A stretch of 64,000 nucleotides of DNA from Willaertia magna (Eukaryota > Heterolobosea > Eutetramitea > Acrasida > Naegleriidae), in NCBI GenBank assembly GCA_902984215.1, contig CADWAF010000943.1, positions 1 through 64,000 of the forward strand. Direction: 5' to 3'. Shown in pieces: positions 1 to 9,132 of this stretch (position 1 is the first letter of the stretch; each line of letters opens with the position of its first letter). The notes under the pieces were generated by a model. That model was not told the DNA's origin. It did no database searches and was given only the letters and a program-made list of their open reading frames with translations. The translations under genes were made by a program, and so were the position numbers.

Positions 1-2433
1 AATCCACTTTAGTGCTTCTTCCATTTTCTTGTACCAAAATTTAATAGTTTTGATAATTTCTTCGATTAAGTCTAAGTAAGGATTGAAAATATTAATCCAC
101 TCATTCTTAATTTTGTTTTTAATTTTAATTTCTTTATCACTATTTTCAAAAAGATTCTTAACAACCTTAAGGTCTATAATTTCCTCTCTGTGATTATCTC
201 TGTAATTCTTCTCAAATTTTTTAAACCTTCTATTTTCCTTCACTTTAAGTTTCCTTAATATTTCATTTTTACCTATAAATCTTGTGTTGTTAGACGCCAT
301 ATTGATGGTATACGAGAGAAAATTAAATTTGAATCCGTAGGATTCAAATTTGATTTTGTCGAATTCTCCTTTGCTATTTAGTATTTTAACCAAAAGATTG
401 TTTGAATGAATGATTTCTTCCTTAGTTCTTTTACAATCATCCAACAAATGCATAACCGTTCTGTCTTTGTTACAGACATGACACTTCATTTTCTTTTGCC
501 CGTACTTATATTCTATTAATCCGTTATTACGGTAGTCAATGTACCTGTATTTTGAAATAGATGAATCTTTGTTTAGTTTCATCCATAATCCAATTAAACT
601 GCAACCTTGCTTAATTCTAAATTGCTTATTCTACGTGTACAGATTGAAAATTGGTTCTGGATTATATTCATTGTCGTCCGTTCTACACTTGTTTTTAACT
701 AAGTAACTGTATGTTTTAGAAATATATGATTCTATTTCATTTACATTAGGATGGCATATACCTTCTTTTGCCAACTCATCAGCTTTATCATTGCCTTTGT
801 TTCCACAGTGTGAATCTACTTTGATTAATTGTATTTTTAATCTTTTGTGTCTTATTATTTTGTGGTAAATTCTGCTAATGAGCTTGAATTTACCTTTATA
901 CCTTTTGTTGTTTAAGGCTCCAATCGCCACATTAGAATCTACAAAAATGTTAGCAGAAGCATTGAAAGGTAACTCCCTCACTGCTTGTACAATTGCTAAG
1001 ATTTCACCCTTATTATTTGAGCCTTTTCTAAAATTCATTCTTCTATTGAAGATTTTAATCTTTCCATTTCTATGACCCCTTATATGAATACCTCCTCCCG
1101 ACCAACCTTTAAAGCAACTTCTGTTAGTATAGATATTAAATTATGTAAATTTTCCAATTTTTGAAACTTTCTCCTTAGGTTTACAATTTCTTTGTTTAAT
1201 ACAGTACGTTCTTATTAATTTTTGTATTTCATAAAAGTAATCCTTATTTTTTGAATTTCTGGCATTAAAATAAGCTTTTTCAAAGACACGTCTTAACGGT
1301 TTAGATCTATGGTTTAAATAATTAAGAAATGACCCTATATAGCAGTTATTCGCAATAGATTCTGCTTTAGTTAAACCAAAACCTCCTTCATTAATGTCCC
1401 TATAAAAAATTTCAGTAGTTAATTTCTTTTCTAATCCCGCTTTGATTTTTATGGCACTTCTAATAATTGTTTCAATTCTATTAAGGAAATTTGGTTCGAA
1501 TCTTTCTCCTCTACAAAGATAAAAAATTTTGGACAATAATTTACTGTTGATTAACAAGTTAAGGTGGTACGGCTAGATATATTTGAGCGGCAAGAATGTA
1601 GCTAATAACCTTATTTTATCAACAATTTTAGATTGTTTTTCTCTTTTATCTTTGTTTTCCAAAACAAAGTATCCCAAAATTTCTACATTTCTTCTTTTGT
1701 TAATGATCCAGTCTTTTTCAATTTCCATTGTCTTCTTCCCACTAGCAGAATTAGAAATGAATCCACTTTTATTTGGATCTAATTTTAATCCAAAATTGTT
1801 AAAAATTTTTTTGATAGAAGTGAAGTATTCTTTCAGTTTTTTATAATTATTAGCTACTAAGGTAAAGTCATCAGCATAGCTTAATATTGCAATTTCATTA
1901 GTATCTTCACAATAGTTTTCATGAATGTTATTTTCAATAATAAAACGCTTCATAATAGACCATCCAACAAGATTAAAAAGAATGGAGGCCACAGGATCCC
2001 CTTGTGGTAATCCAATTGTTCTTCTAATACTTTTAGTCAATTCCCCTTGAATTTCGATACAGAACTGATGATTTTTCAAAATATTAACTAAGGCAACTCC
2101 TTGATTTTTAATAAATCCAAATTCCTGAAGTGCAATAGCTACCGTATTATAATGTACATTATCGTATGCACTTTTAATGTCGAGAAATCCTATAAATGTA
2201 CGTTTGTTAATTTTATTGTTATTAATAATTAAACTTTTCAACATTGGTACAATATCTGTTGTGGATTTATTACTTATGAAGCCTCTTATTCTCCAATTCA
2301 TCTTTTTGTTAATTGCTTTGTAGATTTTAACTGAGATGGCTTTAGTAATGATTCTGTATAAGACTGGTAGAATACTAATCGGTCTTAAGTCACTAGGACT
2401 ATTAGGAATAGTTTTCTTGGATATTAGCTTAAC
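1..2433 (-). pseudogene. Reverse transcriptase-RNase H polyprotein with three in-frame stops
   Basis: One reading frame of 811 codons runs from 2433 to base 1 and is interrupted only by TAG at 1573-1575, TAA at 1141-1143 and TAG at 631-633; no frameshift is needed. RT signatures are visible: a DLRPISILPVLYRI block, FLDIKSAYDNV, GLPQGDPVAS and the catalytic ILSYADDF. RNase H signatures follow (EILAIVQAV, IFVDSN, VDSHCGNKGNDKADELAKEG), but the first catalytic block reads YTNRS where the family has YTDGS, so one metal-binding Asp is gone. The zinc finger lies near 430-490 (CHVCNKDRTVMHLLDDC). The stops and the lost Asp make autonomous activity unlikely; the absence of indels suggests decay is recent. 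Confidence 0.82.
325..351. repeat. Perfect 12-bp inverted repeat with GTA loop
   Basis: The arms at 325-336 and 340-351 are exact reverse complements around a 3-base GTA centre. The inner 13 bases, AATCCGTAGGATT, are the same as those of a second hairpin at 41346-41370. Here it lies in the tail of the retroelement frame. Confidence 0.7.
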
Positions 2434-2445
2434 TTATGACTTTTT

Positions 2446-3322
2446 CTACAATTCTGGTATTTCTATTTTGCCATTCATAATATTATTTGTTACCATTGCT
2501 AACAAATAATAACAATGATTTTTCTTTTCATCCCCAAATCTTTCATGATACCTGTTAAGGGCACTCAACGTACCAATGTATTTTACATAATTTTGAAGTG
2601 AAATTCTTCTATTATCATAAAGAGTATGATTAGAAGTGAGTTGAGGGAAGGGAACGAAAGGTATTGTCTTGTATTTTTGGTCAATTATTAATCTTCTTTC
2701 TGTCCAGTATTCTTTCAAAGTATTTTCATAGAAATCTAATTGGATTTCTTGTGCTTTTTGATTTTTAAATTCGTTGATTGTAAATCCCCAAGCAACAAAA
2801 ACTCCTCCCTTTAAGATTTCAATTAATAATGGTTGTTGGTTTTTGGTTTTTAGTGATTGAAAAAGTTGAATTACTTACGGGTTTAAGTAATTTTTCTACA
2901 TTTCTAAAGAACGTATCAAAATTAAACCAATGTAAAGCTTGAGCAACTACAATTAAATCGAAACATTCATGAGCCTCATTACTTTCTAGGTTTTCTAAAT
3001 GTGCCTTAACTAAATCTTCTAATGTTTCAGCACTTCCCCTTTCAAATTTAATGTTTGTAACATTTTTCTTATTCATCTTTTCTTTGGCATTTGACAATTG
3101 ATTTTCTGAGGGATCAATAGCTAGAACAAATTTACAAAACTTGCTCAATTCAAACGTTGCAAGACCATTACCACAAGCAACGTCCAAAGCTATTACATCA
3201 GTTTTTTCATTTAATTGCTCTTTAATAAAACTAAATATTTCGTTTGGATATTCAAATCTATACCTTTCATACTCATCAGTGTGTTTTTGTTTACAAAAGA
3301 AATTATAGTTGACTTGTGCCAT
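2446..3322 (-). CDS. Class I SAM-dependent methyltransferase (CRG1/UbiE-like), two exons
   Basis: Exon 1 is 3322-2879 and exon 2 is 2808-2446, joined across a 70-nt GTAAGT...AG intron, giving 268 residues. The join recreates the family motif LLKPGG, which supports the model. Motif I is ALDVACGNGLA (about residue 45), motif II is around LAIDPSENQ, and VVAQALHWFN matches the post-motif block of trans-aconitate/CRG1-type methyltransferases. Exon 2 carries the typical C-terminal W-x3-R-x4-D-x2-Y and PF segment. The length fits the family. The small-molecule substrate cannot be told from sequence. The start ATG at 3322 gives a short N-terminus ending just before the fold. The stop is TAG at 2448-2446, immediately next to the inserted retroelement, so its original 3' flank has been replaced. 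Confidence 0.85.
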
Positions 3323-3775
3323 TTCTTTTCAATCTTCAAAAAAACTTTGTTATAACAAACTCAAGTATATAAACGTTATTACATGCATCAATTCGGTTCT
3401 TAACTTTATCTATTGGAATTGTTTCTTTGTGTTCAAACAAGCTCCAGTTGACCAAACACCTAAAAAAAAGTAGTTCCAAATTTACAGTAAAAACAATTTA
3501 AAATCACATCAGATGAGTGTAAAGAAAAAAGAACAAATTTAAATACAAGTTGCCAACAACGTCACCAGTAAAACCAAAAACCAAATCCAAACCATTTGCA
3601 AACAAAAAACCATTTCAATACTTTAGGATTTTTTTTAAACAACTTGTTGCAGTAAGCGGTATGCAGCCAGAACCCTTGCAAAGCACTAACTAGATTGACG
3701 TCACTCGCAAAGTCCAAAAACATTATAAAAATCAAAAGGTCATTGCGATTGTGTTAAATAAAAAAATAACAAAAA
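3323..3775. promoter_or_regulatory. Divergent intergenic region upstream of BiP, with CRE/UPRE-like sites
   Basis: This 453-bp gap lies between the methyltransferase start and the BiP start and must contain both promoters. It holds a perfect TGACGTCA palindrome at 3696-3703, about 73 bp before the BiP ATG, and a related GTGACGTT (minus strand) at 3558-3565. Such sites are bound by bZIP factors, including the unfolded-protein-response factors that control BiP in other eukaryotes. The assignment is by similarity only. No TATA box is obvious. Confidence 0.45.
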
Positions 3776-5984
3776 ATGATAACGCTATCAAGATTTTTAA
3801 TTGCTTTGCTTTTGGTAGCAAGCCTTTTCTTTGTTTCTTATATTGATGGTAGAAAGGAAGTTATTGGTCAAACTGGAAAGAATGTAATGAAATTTGATGG
3901 TCCTGTTGTTGGTATTGATCTTGGTACTACTTTTAGTGTTGTTGCAATTTATAGAAATGGTAAAGTTGAAGTTATTCCAAACGATCAAGGTAATCGTATT
4001 ACTCCTAGCGTTGTTTCATATGTATGTAATATTCTATTTTCTTTTTATTAATTTTAATCATTTTACTTATCGGAATTGACATTCCCGTATTCCCCTTCAT
4101 GTTAATTATTAACAATAGGATAACTCAAATGGACAAAAACTTGTTGGTGAAGCAGGTAAAAACAATGCAGTTTTAAATCCAAAGAATACTTTCTATGATG
4201 TTAAAAGATTGATTGGTCGTCGTTACAATGAAGTCTTAAGAAAGGATGCAAAACTCTTATCTTATGATTTAGTTAATCAAGAAGGACGTGCTCATATTCA
4301 AGTTCAAGATAAGGTCATGTCTCCAGAAGAAATTTCCGCAATGGTTTTAGTTAAGATGAAGCAAATTGCAGAAAAGTATTTAGGAGAACCAGTTAAACAT
4401 GCGGTTATTACAGTTCCAGCATATTTCAATGATCAACAACGTACTGCAACTAAAGACGCAGGTAGAATTGCAGGTTTAAATGTTGTCCGTATTGTTAATG
4501 AACCTACTGCAGCAGCTATGGCTTATGGTTTATATAAGAAAGAAAAGGAAGAACATATCTTAGTTTATGATTTAGGTGGTGGTACTTTTGATGTTTCTCT
4601 TTTAGCTATTGATAGAGGTGTTTTTGAAGTTATTGCAACCAATGGTGATACCCATTTAGGTGGTGAAGATTTTGATCAAAGAACTGTTGAATTATTAATT
4701 AAACTTTTAACAAAGAAACATCCAGAAATTAAGGCTGATAGATTATATGAAGATAAGAGTGCATATCAAAGATTAAAACGTGCAGCTGAAGACGCAAAGA
4801 GAACTCTTTCATATGAAACAAGTACTAAAGTTGAATTAGATAACTTAATTGACGGTATTGATTTTGAAACTACTTTATCTCGTGCTCAATTTGAAGAAGC
4901 AAACAGAGATTTATTCAAGAAGACTTTAATCCCAGTTCAACGTGTATTAAAAGATGCTGGTTTACAAAAATCTGACATTGATGAAGTTGTATTAGTTGGT
5001 GGTTCTACAAGAATTCCATATATTAGAAAGATTTTATCTGAATTCTTTGATGGAAAGAAATTAAATACTGAAGTCAATCCTGATGAAGCTATTGCATTTG
5101 GTGCTGCAATTCAAGCTGCTGTTTTAGCTGGTACTATTGAGGATAAGGATATCTTATTAATTGATGTTACTCCTTTATCTTTAGGTATTGAAACTGTTGG
5201 TGGTGTTATGGCAACTATTATTCCAAGAAACACTCCAATTCCAACTGAAAAGTTCGATATTTTCACTACTACTGATGACTATCAAACCAGACTTGTTATT
5301 CCAATTTATGAAGGTGAAAGACGTATTACTAAATTCAATAGATTATTAGGTGAATTAGAATTAACTGAAATTCCACCTGCACCAAAGGGAGTTCCACAAA
5401 TTAAGGTTATCTTCCAATTAGATCAAAATGGTATCTTAAAGGTTATTGCAGAAGATCAAGCATCTAAGAATAAGAAAGAGATTGAAATTAAGAAGGGTAC
5501 TTTAAGTGACGAAGAAATTGAAAAGATGACTTCTGAAGCTGAAAGTAATGAAGAAGAAGATCGTGAATTTATGGAAAAAGTTTCAGCAAGAAATAAGCTT
5601 GAAAGTTATATTGCAACCTTAAAACAACAAATGGCAACAAAGAATATTGTCAACAGATTAAAGTCACAAGATAAGAATACTATTATTAACCAATTACGTG
5701 ACACTCTCCGTTGGTTAAAGGCAAACAGTGAAAGACAAACCGTTAAGAAGGATCATTTCTTAGCTCAATTAAAGAAATTGAGATCTGTTTCTGCCCCAAT
5801 CCTTGCTAAATTATATGGTGGTTCTGAAACTCTTACTGATGAAGAACTTTTAGATGATCTTGATTTAGATACCCCATTAGATGGTGAAACTACTGATTCA
5901 ACATTATCAGCAGATGACCTTCCACTCTCTGATGATGACAAACCAATCTCTGAAGAGACTACAACTAAGAAGGACGAATTGTAA
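3776..5984 (+). CDS. ER-lumenal Hsp70 chaperone BiP/GRP78
   Basis: Exon 1 is 3776-4021 and exon 2 is 4119-5984, with a 97-nt GTATGT...AG intron; the product is 703 residues. An N-terminal signal peptide ([19 protein letters not shown]) and a C-terminal KKDEL mark it as an ER-resident protein. Hsp70 signatures are present: [25 protein letters not shown] and [12 protein letters not shown], plus the substrate-binding domain with [14 protein letters not shown]. BiP binds unfolded polypeptides in an ATP-dependent cycle and drives translocation and folding in the ER. The protein is somewhat longer than the usual 650-680 residues because of an acidic C-terminal tail. bZIP-type sites lie upstream. 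Confidence 0.97.
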
Positions 5985-6119
5985 ATTAATTTAACTAAAT
6001 TATTTATTTAAATTATTGTTAATAACTAAATAAATCATTGTAAATTTGCACTTTAACCCACAAAATACAAAAAAGGCTATGTAATCAATTAGTTTCAATG
6101 GGTTTTAGATTTATCGCAA

Positions 6120-6192
6120 TCCTCCATAGCTCAGTCGGTAGAGCGTCAGGCTGTTAACCTGCAGGTCAGTGGTTCGAGCCCACTTGGAGGAG
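6120..6192 (+). tRNA. tRNA-Asn(GUU)
   Basis: 73 nt. The acceptor stem TCCTCCA pairs with TGGAGGA, the D-stem is GCTC/GAGC, the anticodon loop CTGTTAA carries GTT, and the T-arm is AGTGG-TTCGAGC-CCACT. The outermost anticodon-stem pair (T27-C43) is mismatched. Internal A and B boxes are intact, and a short T run follows at about 6198-6202. Confidence 0.93.
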
Positions 6193-6277
6193 TTTGAGTT
6201 TTGTAAGTTTAAATTTAACCGCTAGAATAAAACCAAACAGGAAACGACTTGTAAGTCGTGTTTTTGAAAAAGTAAAA

Positions 6278-6350
6278 GGCCTCTATGGGAATCGAACCCA
6301 TGACCTCTGTCTTACTAGGACAGCGCATCTGCCGACTGAGCTAAGAGGCC
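6278..6350 (-). tRNA. tRNA-Thr(AGU)
   Basis: 73 nt on the minus strand. The acceptor stem GGCCTCT pairs with AGAGGCC, the anticodon stem is CTGTC/GACAG with loop CTAGTAA (anticodon AGT), and the T-arm contains GGTTCGATTCC. The D-stem pairs poorly at two positions (GCTC opposite GATG). T-rich terminator-like runs follow directly downstream. It lies tail-to-tail with tRNA-Asn, 85 bp away. Confidence 0.9.
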
Positions 6351-6457
6351 ATTGAAAATACATGGGACTTAGCTCCACAAGTGAAAAACGTAACGGATGT
6401 AGGTGCACCTTTGACGGAAACAAAAAGACAAAAAGCTAGAATCATTGTGAAAACAAA

Positions 6458-7093
6458 ATGGCAGATGATGCAGTGCCATCACTCACCCAAACCGCCGAAC
6501 AAGCTGTTTCTTCTTCATCACTGAACAACAAGATTGCTGTGTCAATAAAATCCAATTCAACTTGTTGTTTTTGCATTACAAGCCTAATTTTTTCGCTATT
6601 CCTAATTTCCATAAGTGTATTTTTATTTATTGTAATAGATAGCGACCCAAATTGTTTAAAAGATCCAAATGCTTACGTTTTTTTACACAAAAACTGTATT
6701 GTTTTAGCTAATAATGTAAATCTACGTTGTTACAGATCAACAGTTTGTCAATGTAAATTAAAATTAAAATTTCCAATTCTTTCAAATCAAAATAATAATG
6801 ACAGTACAAATGAAACATTTAGAATAAGTTTAACCCCTTTATTTCCAGTTTCCACTTTTTCTCATTTAACGCCAAATGATGTGATAGATTGTTATACAAA
6901 TAGTGATGAAACAAAAGTATCAATTGAAAAGTTTTCTCCATTGTATCATACGGTTAGAATTGTTGCTATTGTTTTGATGGTTGTTGGAGGTGTTTTTACA
7001 TTTATTTTGGTAATGGCTTTGGTTTTAATCTACTTGGAAGATATTAAGAAGATTATTTTAAGAAATAATTTGAAAGAATTCCAACGGTTGTAA
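6458..7093 (+). CDS. Two-pass membrane protein of unknown function
   Basis: A 211-residue protein with no intron. The ATG at 6458 follows an A-rich stretch. It has a polar Ser/Thr-rich N-terminus, one hydrophobic segment at about residues 36-62, a roughly 100-residue loop with about seven Cys and several N-x-S/T sites, a second hydrophobic segment at about 165-192, and a short basic tail. This suggests both ends face the cytosol and a disulfide-bonded, glycosylated loop faces the lumen or outside. No known family was recognised. The arrangement recalls small tetraspanin- or CD36-like loops, but no family motif supports either. Confidence 0.7.
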   Translation: MADDAVPSLTQTAEQAVSSSSLNNKIAVSIKSNSTCCFCITSLIFSLFLISISVFLFIVIDSDPNCLKDPNAYVFLHKNCIVLANNVNLRCYRSTVCQCKLKLKFPILSNQNNNDSTNETFRISLTPLFPVSTFSHLTPNDVIDCYTNSDETKVSIEKFSPLYHTVRIVAIVLMVVGGVFTFILVMALVLIYLEDIKKIILRNNLKEFQRL

Positions 7094-7448
7094 ACAATTC
7101 TTTTTTATTTATTTTCAATAATTTATAATAATTTTTATTAAAAAGGAAAGTTTTATTGTTTTGTTTTTATTGAACTAGAAAAAGAAATATTTACTTGAAA
7201 AGTAGTTTAAGAAATAAACTCAATCTAATAACAAATAAACACCAGCAGCAACTTGCAAGTTTTGACAAGTAAAAATATTACAATAAATTAATAACAATTT
7301 TATTAAAAATATCCAATTGATATTGTTGGTTGATTTTTTAATACTTCTTATTGAAAGAAATAAAACTTTAAAATTGACCATATTTGAAATACCTTTTGCA
7401 GTTATTAAACCAATTAATTGCCTAAACTACCACGTTTGTCAATTACTC
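7094..7448. other. Intergenic, no gene seen
   Basis: This is the 3' flank shared by two convergent genes. It is very AT-rich, with T-rich tracts and polyadenylation-like ATAATTTATAATAA stretches. No RNA gene, repeat or convincing ORF was seen. Confidence 0.6.
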
Positions 7449-8513
7449 CTACTTTTTATTGGGTATAGCAGTGTAGTCCCTTTGAGAACCAAACTTTTTA
7501 GAAACTAATAATTCCAGTTCATTAACTGAAATAAAATCAGCCCCTCCTCCCATCTGTTCTGTTCTTATTCCTATACTTGTATCATCATATAATCCATCTA
7601 AAGGTTTATGTCCAAAATCAATCACAGAAAAAGGTGACTCTTTTATATCAATTTCTTTTTCATTAGTAAATGGTATATTATTTAATTCATAATCATAAGT
7701 ATTCACTTTATTTTGGTCAACTGGAAAGTATTGTAAAGTTGGATCTGATTCATTTTCTTTTCTTTCAATTTCTTGTAATTCTGAATAAGCCAATGAAAAA
7801 TTAGGTTCAATTCTTTTCTTTATTATTGGTGGTTCATATTTAATATTTTTATTAACAATTACTGCGAAAGGATTATTAGAACTACTTGTTAAATTATTAT
7901 TATACATTGTTGATGACAAATTATTATTTGTTTTAAGTATTTGTTGTTTAGAATTATTAAGGTAATAATGATTATTTAATTGAGAAGTAGTATTTTGAAA
8001 TGATGATTGTTGATTTTTTAAATATTGATTATTATTTAACTTTCCACTATTAACCGTTAAATTATTATTATTTTTGATATTATTATTATTCTCATTACCT
8101 ATTGTTATTGGTTCATATAAAACTTGTTCTCCTTTTGATAATGTCTGCTCTGAACTTAATTGTTCATCAACAATAGTATTATTATTTACATTATTTTTTG
8201 AATCTTCAGTTTTTGTGATAACTTTATTTTCTTCTGGGTTAAAAGCAACAGTTGAAATTGTTCTTAAATTAAAACCTTTTCTTACTTCACTTCTTACAGT
8301 TGCAACTTCACTCATTAAATGATCAAATTCTCTTTTCATTTGTAAAAGTTCTGTATCTTTAGATTGCGATAGTGAAGATTTTGTTTCCATTATCATCTTT
8401 AAACTCTTTCCGGCAAATCTACCTAATATCCTAGAATATTTAGGTAATTCTTGAGGTTTTAAAATAACTGTACCAATCCCGACAGCTAGGATAGCAAGAA
8501 CTAATGAAACCAT
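7449..8513 (-). CDS. TatA/TatB-like membrane protein, candidate mitochondrial Tat component
   Basis: The first ATG is at 8513 (a longer frame to 8531 would begin with TTG), giving 354 residues. The first 20 residues form one hydrophobic helix (VSLVLAILAVGIGTVIL), followed by KPQELPKYSRILGRFAGKS and an amphipathic or coiled-coil stretch. This matches the bacterial TatA/TatB plan: short helix, G/K-P-x2-LP hinge, amphipathic helix with G-R near its start. TatA/B proteins recruit folded cargo to TatC in an energy-coupling membrane. Residues about 70-290 are a long Asn/Gln/Ser-rich region unlike bacterial TatB, ending in a conserved-looking acidic segment (FGHKPLDGLYDD). It is divergently transcribed from the coiled-coil gene 77 bp away. 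The family call rests on the first 50 residues only. Confidence 0.55.
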   Translation of the reverse strand: MVSLVLAILAVGIGTVILKPQELPKYSRILGRFAGKSLKMIMETKSSLSQSKDTELLQMKREFDHLMSEVATVRSEVRKGFNLRTISTVAFNPEENKVITKTEDSKNNVNNNTIVDEQLSSEQTLSKGEQVLYEPITIGNENNNNIKNNNNLTVNSGKLNNNQYLKNQQSSFQNTTSQLNNHYYLNNSKQQILKTNNNLSSTMYNNNLTSSSNNPFAVIVNKNIKYEPPIIKKRIEPNFSLAYSELQEIERKENESDPTLQYFPVDQNKVNTYDYELNNIPFTNEKEIDIKESPFSVIDFGHKPLDGLYDDTSIGIRTEQMGGGADFISVNELELLVSKKFGSQRDYTAIPNKK

Positions 8514-8589
8514 AATGCTTCCAACAAACAAGCCTTCTCCTAGCCTTGTGCCTTCTTTAAACTATTTTTTTTGGAGGGAAAATAAAAAA

Positions 8590-8965
8590 ATGAGCGAAAC
8601 CACAGAGAAGGCTGTTAGTTTATTAGAAGAAAAGGCTAATCAACAAGAGAAACAAATTAAAGAGTTATTAGAAAAGGTAGAAGGAGGTAATAAAAATAAT
8701 AATGTAAATAATGAACAATTAGTTGAACAATTAAAAGTTTTACGTCAAACATTACTTACAGAAAGAGAAGAAATTCAAAAACTTTTAAAAGAAAAAGATC
8801 AAGTAAGTTGCAAAATTTATAATGTTTTTTAATTTATTATTTATCATTTAACTATTTCCGATCGGAATTTATTAGAAAATTGAAGAATTAAAGAAAGTTG
8901 TTGATAAGAAGGATTATCGCATCAATATTTTAAAGAGATATGTCAAAGTTGAAACTACAAATTAA
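8590..8965 (+). CDS. Small coiled-coil protein, two exons
   Basis: Exon 1 is 8590-8802 and exon 2 is 8876-8965, with a 73-nt GTAAGT...AG intron, encoding 100 residues. Nearly the whole protein is predicted coiled coil (heptad Leu/Ile/Val, many Glu/Lys), interrupted by a short Asn-rich linker. The second exon ends in a basic segment, KKDYRINILKRYVKVE, which looks more conserved than the rest and resembles the end of small eukaryotic coiled-coil proteins, but I cannot name the family. The intron holds a perfect 12-bp palindrome TTCCGATCGGAA at 8856-8867. The ATG lies in the A-rich context typical of this window. Confidence 0.8.
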
Positions 8966-9132
8966 TTTTTTTGAATTAAATAAATAATTAAACAAGTAAC
9001 TCTTATCATTCCTAATAATATCAAATTACAAAATATTATTGTTTAATCCCCCTTCTTATTTCTTTCACAACCTTCAAATATCTCAAAGACCACTTGAGAC
9101 ATTTGAAATTTTATTTAAATTAATAAAAAAAA

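Larger units (their letters stand above)
1..2445 (-). mobile_element. Non-LTR (LINE-type) retroelement, 5'-truncated, runs off the window start
   Basis: Read on the minus strand this stretch encodes, in order, a reverse transcriptase, an RNase H domain and a C-terminal Cys/His zinc finger of the C-x2-C-xn-H-x4-C type, the layout of LINE elements that carry their own RNase H. The open frame begins at 2433, about 12 bases after the stop codon of the methyltransferase gene at 2446-3322, and starts within the first RT block. No upstream endonuclease or ORF1 is present, which fits the 5' truncation usual for LINE insertions. The 3' end, any poly(A) tail and the target-site duplication lie outside the window or cannot be placed. 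No LTRs were seen. Confidence 0.85.

Noticed and set aside
631..1575. Stop-codon reassignment suggested by in-frame TAG/TAA in the LINE frame
   Set aside because: Host genes in the same window end with TAA, TAG and TGA in the usual way, so a nonstandard code does not fit; nonsense mutations are simpler.
2446..2718. ORF 2446-2718 as part of the retroelement
   Set aside because: Its W-x3-R-x4-D-x2-Y-x4-PF pattern belongs to methyltransferases and it splices in frame to the exon at 2879-3322, recreating LLKPGG.
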